NCBI GenBank assembly: GCA_034638255.1
Contig: JAWPGT010000016.1
Span: forward strand, 62,001 to 126,000
DNA: 64,000 nucleotides
From: Coprinus comatus
Lineage: Eukaryota > Basidiomycota > Agaricomycetes > Agaricales > Agaricaceae
Direction: 5' to 3'
Positions 23,335-33,290 of this stretch are shown here, one piece after another. A model generated the notes under the pieces. It saw nothing but the letters and a program-made list of their open reading frames with translations, made no database searches and was not told where the DNA came from. Both the position numbers and the translations under genes were made by a program. Positions within the stretch are counted from its first letter, which is position 1; each line of letters starts with the position of its first letter.

Positions 23335-25252
23335 ATGTTGCGTTTACTGACTAGACCTTTAATCCGTACTTATACCACTCGTCCAGCTAAACGCATCATC
23401 CTGCGTACAATGGCTTCCTCATCCACCCCAGATTTCGTGCGTGTTTCTTGTCGAACACAGTGGCGCTTATTTACTGACCACGATCCTCTTAGAACAAGGT
23501 TCTCTACGCTCCTTTGGCAGAGATCGATCCGGAAGTGCAAAATATCATCGATAAGGAGACATGGAGACAGTTCACTGGTCTTGAGCTCATTGCGTCCGAG
23601 GTTCGCAGCTTGCAAGACATTCCACATCATCATCATGCTCATTACCCCATAGAACTTGACTAGCAGGGCTACCATGGAGGCCAATGGCTCCATCCTCACT
23701 AACAAGTACTCCGAGGGTCTTCCCAATGCTCGTTACTATGGTGGTAATGAGTACATTGATGAACTCGAAATCCTTTGCCGCAAGCGTGCTCTCGTTGCTT
23801 TCAACGCTGACCCCGCAAAGTGGGGTGTTAACGTCCAACCCTACTCTGGTTCCGTAAGTCATCCTCGCACTTTCTCAACTGCACAAAAGGCTTTGTAACT
23901 CATAATTATTGTTCTTATAGACTGCCAAGTTCGTACACATTGTTCGCTCTCGCTCAGCATGAATTATTAACCATTTTTGCAGCTTCGCTGCTTTGACTGC
24001 CCTTGTCCAACCCCAAGATCGTATCATGGGTCTTGGTCTCCCCGATGGTGGCCATCTTACTCATGGTTACTACGTCCGTACCCCAGTTTTTTGCCCGTAT
24101 GTGTCCGGGCTAACCCCAGTGACTATTTTTAGACCGCCAAAAAGAAGATGACCGCCTCTTCAATCTACTTCCAATCACTTCCCTATGCCATTACCCCCGA
24201 CACTAACTTGATTGACTACGATACCCTTGCTGCTCAAGCCAAGATCTTCAAGCCTCGTCTTATCATTTGCGGTGCTTCTGCCTACCCCCGTGATTGGGAC
24301 TATGCTAGACTTCGTGCCATCGCCGACAAGGAGGGTGCATGGCTCATGGCTGATATTGCACACACCAGTGGTCTCATTGCTGCTCAAGAATTGAACAACC
24401 CCTTTGAGTACTGTGATGTTGTTACCACTACCACTCACAAGACTCTTCGCGGTCCTCGTGCTGGTCTCATCTTCTTCAGGAAAGATCACCCCACCACTCC
24501 TGACCTCGAAAAGCGTATCAACGATGCTGTCTTCCCTGCTTGCCAAGGTGGTCCCCACAATAACGTATGTGCTCATTCGTATTGTGGCACTGAATATTTT
24601 TGTTTATTTGATGTATTAGACCATCGCTGCTATTGCCACTGCTCTCCAACAAGTTGCCCAACCATCGTGGAAGGCTTACGCCAAGCAGGTCATTTCCAAC
24701 GCTAGGACTCTCGCTCAGGCTCTCGTAGCACATGGTTACAAGCTCCAGACTGATGGTACCGATAACCATCTCGTCCTCTGGGATCTCAGGCCCATTGGCT
24801 TGACTGGTAGCAAGGTTGAGAAGGTTTGCGATCTCATGGGTATCACCATCAACAGTATGTCCAAATCATCTCTGGTTTCTAGTGATGGATTAGTCTGACC
24901 CAAATTTGCAGAGAACGCTGTTTCTGGTGATGCTTCCGCTCAAGTACCAGGTGGTATCCGTCTTGGTACATCTGCTTTAACCTCTCGTGACATGAAGGAC
25001 GAAGACATCAAGGTTGTCGCTGACTTCCTCCACCGCGCTGTTCAACTCTCTCTCCTTCTCCAAAAGGAAGCTGGTTCTAAGCTCCTTAAGGACTTTGTCC
25101 GTGTTGCTACTCACCAAGAGGAGGGTAAACAAGGCTTTGCTCAAGTGAAGCAACTTCGTGAGGAAGTTCGTGCTTTCGCGAGCAAGTGGCCCTTGCCCGG
25201 TGTTGATACTGCTAACCTCACTAAACCTCAAGGTCTCCATGAGGATCTTTAG
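23335..25252 (+). CDS. SHM: Serine hydroxymethyltransferase, probably dual-targeted
   Basis: Eight exons: 23335-23436, 23493-23600, 23653-23853, 23921-23928, 23983-24073, 24133-24564, 24620-24854, 24912-25252; 505 residues, in phase. SHMT is a PLP enzyme that converts serine plus tetrahydrofolate to glycine plus 5,10-methylene-THF. Landmarks: [44 protein letters not shown], and the PLP-lysine motif [12 protein letters not shown] with Lys273. An 8-nt micro-exon (23921-23928) completes [12 protein letters not shown]; without it the family sequence is broken. The first 25 residues ([20 protein letters not shown] and on) are a mitochondrial-type presequence, and a second ATG begins MASSSTPDF just before the conserved core. 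Alternative starts could yield mitochondrial and cytosolic forms from this gene. Confidence 0.96.
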
Positions 25253-26132
25253 ATTTGGTTGAGAGTTATATAAAAAAAATGGGATGCATGGGGTTTTTTA
25301 GACTTTTCATATACGTGCATTCGTAGTTTTTTTTTTTCACCTTTTTGCTTTATTTTTTCTTGAGAAGATTCAACGATCATGGTTTTTGTGTGGTTTGTTT
25401 TGAAACGGATAGTTCAACATGTGTCCGTTTAATGTTTCTTGGAGGAGTTATAGCTTTTTTTTTGCTTGTGCTCGTGTAGTATCATTAATTATTCACTGGA
25501 TTTTTTTTTTGTAAAGAGTTTGTTCTGTAAGATCAATCTATGCTCGAACTTAAACAGAAACTCATGGATAGTTTGTGTGAGATACATTCAGTTATAGTTA
25601 TGATTGATGATGTCAAAAGATTGAGTCTATGACGAGAACGTATATAAAGCATGCAATTCCATTAAAATATGGTAGACTATTTTGTTCCTGCATTTTATTC
25701 ATTCTCAGAGATACTACTGGGTTCAGTGTATAAAAAAAAAAGTGGAACTTCGTCTAGAGAAACATTAGTCTAGACACTAGACATAGACATATCGGAAGAT
25801 ACACTGAATTCAGTAGTATTTCAGAAAATGTAGAAATACAGGGACAAGGTAGTTTAATGTAGTTTTCTATGCTTTATATATATATTCATATTCTCTTTAG
25901 CTGTGTCGTTATATGCTCAATCTTTCATCATTTCCATCATCCATAACTATATAAGTATAACTGTTGTAAACTTCATACTTACAAACAACCCTTTATTTCG
26001 AATTTTCAAAATAGATCATCTGTGGTCTGTCTTGGCTCTCTACAGGGACGCAAAAATGGACATTAATCGCCTTCCCGGCCCAAGTTTTCTAGGCAAAGAT
26101 TTACTTTACATAAACTCCAGGACGTTAAAATG

Positions 26133-26167
<35 letters not shown>

Positions 26168-29100
26168 TTACATAAATAGAAACTTCAAGATTGGAGATGT
26201 ATTGATGTATATGAGCAAGAACTGATGATTGAGAGATCTTTGGTACATGTTCAGGCCTCTAGCCGATGCAGGTTTGCTTCACATTATTGAGTTTCCGAGA
26301 AGTAGGACAAAAAGTATGGGTACTATCGAGGGTCCTTCCCAATACGGTAATACATCCTATATATAATCATGCGGCGAAACCTCAAAAGTCTCATTTTTTT
26401 TTCTCCCTCAGTTTTGAAGAGACAAAAAATCTGTCTAACCAAATGCTTCATATCATTAATTTAAGTTGTTTGGTAAGAGGAATAAGAAAAATATTAAGTT
26501 GTTGATGTGTTAAATGAGTTGTACAAAATAGTTGGTGACTAAGTGACATGCACTATAGAAGAAGACTTGATTTTCTTTTTTGGCGAAGTTTAAGCGAGTT
26601 TTAAGCTCAATGAATTGAATATGTCAAAAAAAAAAAAGTCAATTGTACTGTTACATTGACATTTTGACATATTTATGCGTTTAGCGATGAATAGTTTAAC
26701 GTTAACCATGTATTGTTCTTCCATTCTTCTTTTCCCTAAGGAACCTACATATCTGACAATGTGTTCCTGTCATTAAGTTATGTTGTTCTTTTTCTATTGT
26801 ATTGTATTGTATGTATTGTATAGGATTGTATTGTATCAGCCTCAAGTACCAGGTATGTTTTGGTATAGACTACGTTACGGTACTAAGTATGTCATAATGT
26901 AATTAGAACAACAATTGATAAATTGTGCACATGGTTCGTTGGTGCATGTATGCAATGCACGTATGTGCATTTAGCCTTAAACGTATATATATGTACTACT
27001 ACATAGATAGAGCTTTATCATTGAGCAATATATGGAGATGTTGTTGAGAAAAATTTGATGTTGAAAGTGTCCCTTGTTTTTTGAGGGGTTCTCTGCTACT
27101 TTTTATCTCTACCCTACATGGAACGTTAACCAAAGTAACCCATTGTACAGGTACTAAGTACTAGGCTGCAGCCAGATATTTGAAGCTTTGAAGTAAAAGG
27201 GTCGCCGGTAGCAAGTGGCTCTTGTTGGAATGACCAAAATTGACTTATTTATACTGTGTCCTAATGTGTGCTTGTCTACTGTACAGACTTAGTACAAAGC
27301 GTATACAGTGTGCACTCCATAGTGATATATTAGTTCTACATGACACGAGCCGCGGGTGGCGGATGGATTTTTGAAATTCCGAATTCTATTTTAAGGTTTA
27401 TTTAGGGGTGGTTCGGTTGTGGGGTTCATAGATAGACTTGCCTTGTTACTACTCTTGATGATCTTCGACACCTTCAAGTTCGTCTCGTGTGTGTCAAGCT
27501 CCTCCTTTCACCAAAAACTTGGATGCCGACTCCCGTGCACTAGCCTTTGGCCCTTCACTCTTCAACTTCTTCTTCTTCTTGAAAACCTGCTTCGTTACTA
27601 GGCCTCTTCTTTGGATTCAAACATACTGTGTGATAAGTCTTGGAACTTCTCTGGGTGTCTGGAAGTCTGTAGTCATTCTTGCTAGGTCTGTGGACTGGTC
27701 CCTTTGAAGAAGTAGAGAGCCCAGGCTCACCGGGGCGAAATTTACTTCACATTTACATTGCTCATTCACATTTTAAAACTCAACTCCATTCCTGAATTCA
27801 TTTGAACAGCTCGAGAGAACCTTATTATTGATTGGAATTGTCCCCGTATGAGTCGGGGACTCGGGGGAGAGGTGGAAATAGTGATTTATCAAATGTGTTT
27901 ACGAGATTCAGACTTGTTAACTTTCAACCCTCACTGCCTTGCTTAAAGAAATTATTAGTAGCCTCCTAGCGGCACTGCTATACTGTCTCTCCCCTCTCGC
28001 AAGTTTGGAAGAGCTGGAATGGATTGTAAAGAGTTCAAAAATACGGAGGTTCAAATATAGCTGAAACAGACCATGGGTAACAGCCGTTTTCCAGCCAACG
28101 TACAGCGTTCCAAAGGATATAAAAAAACTGGCTGTGAGTACAATCTTTGTTCGAAATCAGGACCCCTGTCAATGAGAGTTAGAACCCTTTCACTACTATG
28201 ACTTGTTTGGCCACCATATTGCTTGGCGTGGAACGCTTCCAAATCATTTCGAATTTAGGTTTGACATGTTGAGTTTACCCTTTCCTATAGGTCTCATCAC
28301 TGGCAAGAATACATAGTATCACCTCGTGGCTCAGGTGAAAGGATAAAAGGTTTACTCCACGTCTTAAAGGACTTGGTAGCAACTTGGTGGACATGAAAAG
28401 TAATAGTTTTCACATAGTGATAACATTTGGCCACCATTTTGGAGGGATCATAATCACAAACCATTAAATCTCCGGCGTCGGTGGAATATTCAAGGGCATG
28501 GAACTTTGCTCTCCTCCGACGGAGATGATCTTGTCGAGATGCCTGTTCATACACGTGGTTGTTTTCTTCCATGTGTTGGGCGGTGTATGAAAAGTCACAA
28601 AAATATAGTATTGCGCCTCATTAATTATTAGATCGGCGGAGTGGGTTATAAGCTGTTACGGTATCTCTTTGCTGATCGGACTTGCTTAAATATACTTTAT
28701 GAACGAACATAATGAAGCTTATTTTAAACTGTTTTTTGTGTGCTGGACACTGCGGAAAGACTGTTTTCCAACACGGATGGTTGAACACCCGCTGAAGCGG
28801 CCGAGAAAGCTCTAGTTTGTTGGCCGGGTAACCGGCGGAGGAGTAGATCAAATCCTAGCGCTGAATTCAATGGCGCGTGTGATATATGACCAGCTTTGTA
28901 GTGGTACACGTTGTTGATGAACTTCTGGACACGGTGACTGAATTTGGTATTTGATATAAACTGGCTGTATTGTTCCAACCTGTGAGCTTACTCAATGTAG
29001 GCTATGTGCAGGTGGTCCTGGGGGGGTGGTTGGGTGTTTAGTAATAGATGGGACTTCTAGAGCTGCCACAACAGGGTTTCATCTTAGGCTACGAATGGTT

Positions 29101-29448
29101 CTTACGATGATCCCATTGCATCAAACATAGAATTGATCGAAGCTCGCCAAACTGGAAGTCCAGTCGCCAGTCGTTTGTTGCTCATTGCACACCACTATGG
29201 ACCACAAGGGTATGTAGACACACACAGATATTTTGTCCCTGATGCAATTAAACTCAAGTCAGAATCCGAACCCTGACACTTGGAAACACAGGAGCCACGC
29301 AAAACCCCTGAAATTGAAATTTTGATTTCTCGTCAAGGCACATGCCTCCCATAGACCAAACTTGCATCATACCACGACGTCGCCCTCGACCAAATCACTA
29401 TAAAGCCGTTTCCTGGGGAGTGGAAATGCCCCTATATCCCGCACATCA
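25253..29448. other. Long gene-poor AT-rich stretch
   Basis: About 4.2 kb without a supported gene. Contains T-tracts after the SHMT stop, a poly(A) insertion at 26115-26164, and an ATTGT-type microsatellite at about 26800-26837. Minus-strand frames at 28051-28978 and a plus-strand frame near 29090-29215 look partly protein-like but have no recognisable family, and no splice model joins them convincingly. Confidence 0.4.
26103..26176 (+). mobile_element. Severely 5'-truncated retroposon with 33-A tail and 12-bp target-site duplication
   Basis: The 12-mer ACTTTACATAAA occurs at 26103-26114 and again at 26165-26176, directly flanking an 18-nt stub plus an uninterrupted run of 33 A (26133-26165). 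A direct repeat around a 3' poly(A) is the hallmark of target-primed reverse transcription. The stub is too short to name the source element. Confidence 0.6.
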
Positions 29449-30640
29449 ATGACTTCCTCTTCGTACAAGCCCACTACACCACATATCATCACTCCTTCGG
29501 ACGCGACCAGTCCTTTGCTCTATGCCACAAAGAGTATAAGGGAACTCACAATATACGACAAAGGGATACCCACCCCACTGAGGCCACACTTCTTGGAGTT
29601 TCTCGAGCAGCTGCAAACATCACAGTTGGAGAGGCTTGTCATCCATTGGAAGTCTCTTGACTGGTCAAAATTGGATCAATGCATGCTGGTGGTTCTCGTC
29701 AAGACACTCTCCATCCCAACTATAACTCAGCTGGAGATAATGGCGTCTACGAACCTTCCTCTTTCTATTCTTCGATACTTGAAAACCAGATCTCTTGTCT
29801 TCTCCACTTTTACTAGTGTTGTTACTAGTCGTCAAATTACCATTGTGGATTTTCCCAGACAGAAAGGGACACTTACACATATGAAGGTCTTCAATGCACG
29901 AAATATGCGTCAAATGCGGGCATATGTTGAAGGACTGGATTCCGATTTCACTTTCCTACATGGTCTCAAATCTCTCACTTTGACCGTTGGAGGTTCGTTT
30001 GCACAGGATGAAAGGACTAGCGTTACTAGAGCAATCGGATCATTGTTGGAGGTGATCGCGGGTCATTGTATTCTCACCGATCTTCTGATCCAAGTTGGAG
30101 ATGTACGCCTTTGTGAGAATCTTTTTTTTTCTTGATACTTTTCGTTGGAAAAATCGGTATTGAGGAACAAGTTATACAGGTGAAACCAGAGACGATGTCA
30201 TCAAACCAGAAGATATAAAGTGGCTCCAATTTCTGGAAAATCTTCATATCCGCTTTCGAACCTTTCCCATTAATAGCGACGATCAATTGGAAGCGATGTC
30301 TGATGCATTCACCACTTGGCTCAGCCCAATCTTCGATAACCTTCCTGCACCTGAAAATCTGAAAGTGCTTCATCTCAATTGGCATTTTAGTCTTCCTTCG
30401 AGGGAGATTTTCAGGATGTGTCCAAACGTAAAAGGGTGGTTGACATCTTTATGGTGGAACCTTCAAGAAACTATATATATGCGATTCCCTAACGTGAAGG
30501 TTGCCCACATCAATTTCGGAGCAGGGATATCGCCTAGGACGAATTGGCGGGAGTTAACTAGAGTATGCAGTCCGCTTAGAAGGAATGACGGGGTCGAATG
30601 GAGATTTGAAGCCCAGGATTGCCAGACGTCTCCCTTCTGA
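29449..30640 (+). CDS. F-box/LRR-type protein of unknown function
   Basis: Exons 29449-30112 and 30180-30640 (intron 30113-30179, donor GTGAGA) give 374 residues in phase. The protein shows irregular leucine-rich segments, for example ERLVIHWKSLDWSKLD, LTHMKVFNARN, GLKSLTLTVGG and ENLKVLHLNWHFSLP, of the kind found C-terminal to F-boxes in large basidiomycete families. A clear F-box (LPxE..) is not visible at the N-terminus, so it may be an F-box-less member or just an LRR-like protein. No signal peptide or membrane helix. If F-box related it would act as a substrate adaptor of SCF ubiquitin ligases, but this is inference. Confidence 0.6.
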
Positions 30641-31214
30641 ATTATTAGTTAGAAACACACAAATATATCTGGATAGTGTATAATTAGCGCTTCATAATAC
30701 CATCGATTTTGTAGTTTACGTAATGAAATTTAAACGTTGCTTTGTTCTTCCCTCCCGAGAAGTCTGTTTACTTGGAAACTTTAGGCTTTACTTCAGGGTT
30801 CTCGGTAGCCTAACCACCCGACGCGCCCCTGATTCTGGAATAAAGCGCACAACTCTGGACTGCTTCTAATTTTCTTATGACTAAAGTTCGCGTTCTGGTT
30901 TCTGGTACACTTTTCGCTTTACATGCCATCTAGACTTCTTCGGTCTATACCAAACCTAATCTGATGTACACACAATGCCTGCCAATGCTCTACGGCCGCT
31001 TCTCTCTATCCCTGAACAAAATGATGGACAAGACGTCTTGTGTAGTGTTTTCCTCTTCGGTAAATTCTGGATCTCACCATCCCTGCATGGACAAGACGTC
31101 TTGTGCCGTCGACTCACTATAAATATTGGTAGCTGCCTTGAACAAAATCATCAACTTCTGAGATATTTGAAGCCATAGCCCACACTCATTTCAATCCTGC
31201 GCTCTTTTACCACC
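30641..31214 (+). promoter_or_regulatory. Promoter region of the repeat-precursor gene, with twin palindromes and TATA box
   Basis: The perfect palindrome CAAGACGTCTTG, with a GACGTC (CRE/ATF-like) core, occurs at 31029-31040 and 31092-31103, embedded in a 19-bp direct repeat and spaced 63 bp (six helical turns). A TATAAATA box lies at 31118-31125, about 90 bp before the ATG at 31215. This suggests regulation by a bZIP dimer. Confidence 0.55.
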
Positions 31215-32472
31215 ATGTCTCTGAAAAGTATATCCACCCTTCTTCTCCTTACGAGCTTCGTGTTCGCGGCGCCTCTTCCCCAAATTCCTGCTTTACCTAA
31301 TTTAGGTTCACTTCCCGTCAGCGGTATTGCCTCCCTCGCTGGAGTCCCTAGTATTGACCCTAGCCCAGTCGACCTTGGCCGTACCGTAACTTCACAGCTT
31401 ATCTCGGGTATTCCTATCCTCAATAACCTTCCCGGTACCGGGTCTATTCTCGGATTACGAAGTGTCCCTGGACTATCATCCATTGGTGGAATGGTTCGTA
31501 AACAAGTTAATCCTTTACCAAACATTCCAATCCCAGGTTTCCCAATCCCACTTCCCAATCAGCCTGTGCCCAAAGATCAAACTTGTCGAAAATCTTCCTC
31601 ACCCACCTCAAGTTCCTCCTCCTTTCGGTGGACTCATTCCTTCCTTCCCTATCCCTTTCCCTCTCTCCCTTCCTCTTTCCTTCAATAACCCACTGAACCG
31701 AAGGACCAAGCTCGAAGTTCCTGATACTCCTATTCCTCTTCCCGTGAACATCCCTAATACTCCTGCTGATGCACCTGATATTTCAATCGTTTCTAATCTT
31801 GGAAAAAGAAGTCTCCCTAATCTCCCCATCTCCATCATTGAAGATCTTCCTCTTGGAGATCTCCCAAGCAATAACCCATTGGCCGGACTGAAGGGAACCA
31901 GCTCCAAGTTGGCTCGTCGTCAATTACAGATTATAGATCATTCAAATGGTAACCCACTGGCAGGTTTACAAGGAACCAACTTCCCACGTCGTCAATTACA
32001 AATTAACGATCTTACCGGTGTGACTAGGACTGGTGCTGGTGATAATCCTTTGGCAGGATTGAAGGGAATTAACTTGTCTCGTCGTCAAGTTCAAATCAAC
32101 GATCATACTATACTTCCTTCATCTGACATTTCCGAATCTTCATCTTCTCTCCCAATAATTCCCGATGTCAATAACGTTGCTGATGGCGCAGTAGATCCTC
32201 ATTCAGATGTTGATGCTGCTGGTTCTCCTATTGTTGGAAATGGTAGTGGTCTTCCTTCCCCTTCAGGTCCACCAACCCAAACCGGTGGACTTGTTCATCG
32301 TGATCGTGATTTGGGTACTACTAGTAAATTGCCTATTTCTGTTCCTATTGTTGGGGATATTCTTTCTGGTTTACCGGTACCAATTATTGGTGGTGGTGTC
32401 GGTGGTGGATTGCGTTCTAGGGATTTGGATGAATTGGAAAGGTTGGTGAATACTTTGAAGAATCTTGTTTGA
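31215..32472 (+). CDS. Secreted precursor with three dibasic-bounded repeats (candidate Kex2-processed protein), one frame break
   Basis: A signal peptide (MSLKSISTLLLLTSFVFAAP) opens a low-complexity protein rich in P, I, L, G and S, about 418 residues. The frame changes by one base in a CCC run at 31569-31571; both sides have the same style (PLPNIPIPGFPIPLP before, PSFPIPFPLSLPLSF after), so an extra C is likely an error. In the second half the block NPLAGL(K/Q)G, then five or six residues, then RRQ(L/V)QI, occurs three times (starting 31873, 31951, 32044), preceded by a KRS site. RR and KR are sites for the Golgi protease Kex2, so the precursor could release 24-31-residue peptides beginning QLQI or QVQI. 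No known hormone, hydrophobin or effector family is recognised. Confidence 0.65.
31873..32100 (+). repeat. Three coding repeats in the secreted precursor
   Basis: Units start at AAC 31873, AAC 31951 and AAT 32044 (spacings 78 and 93 bp). Each encodes NPLAGL(K/Q)G followed by a variable part and RRQ(L/V)QI(I/N)D. Confidence 0.8.
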
Positions 32473-33290
32473 ATATTCACGTTCTTTATAATGATTGTAA
32501 TTGTTTCAAATCAAATCTGGACTCCGGTTTCATTAATTATATTTAATTCTACTGTAACACTCTTATTACTCCTTCTCTGAGATCTGAGTCTTGGGGGTGT
32601 TTGTGATTGTGATTGTTAAAAAGTTGGACTCTTCGGTTTCAATCACATAGTACTTTTATTTATTTATTATACTAGTACATAGTGAACCTTGGTTAGAAGT
32701 GTCACCTTTCTGTCCAGAAGTTAACTGTTAATGGTGTAATAGAATATGATTATTGATTGTTTATTTATCGGTCTCTTAGAATTTACTTTTTACTTTTTAC
32801 CAACGTCGGTAAATACCGATATATGTTGTAATTCCACCCTTGAACTGAATATATACTTCCCATGACAATCCTTCACCTCATGACCGAATAAGCAACGAAA
32901 GGAATACACAAAAAATCCGGTTGTTAACTTGTAATAAGGGTTAAACCTGGTAGGGGTAAACTTGCGTAAGAGGAGACTTCGGGATGCTGCCAATTGGGAC
33001 GATACTAAATGTAGATGTCTCAAGAAATGTGCCAAATCAGTTGGTTGAATTGATCAAGATTCCGTATTGTAGCATTGAAGGTTGGGGGTATATATAAGTA
33101 CATCATGATGGTGAAACGGAAAGAAAGATATAATACAAGGTTGAGAAAGGCTCATTGAAAAATCCGAATCCGAATCCGCAAATCGTGCAAAAAAAAAAAG
33201 AAAAAAGAAAGAAAAAAGAGAACGGAAAATGAAAAGAGATGAAAATGAAAGAAAAAAATCTGATCCACACAAAAAACAAACAAGAAAAGG
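32473..33290. other. Intergenic between convergent genes
   Basis: 3' flanks of the precursor gene (+) and the large J-like gene (-). Short A/T-rich tracts; no gene seen. The frames at 33054-33403 on the minus strand are pyrimidine-tract artefacts. Confidence 0.45.
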
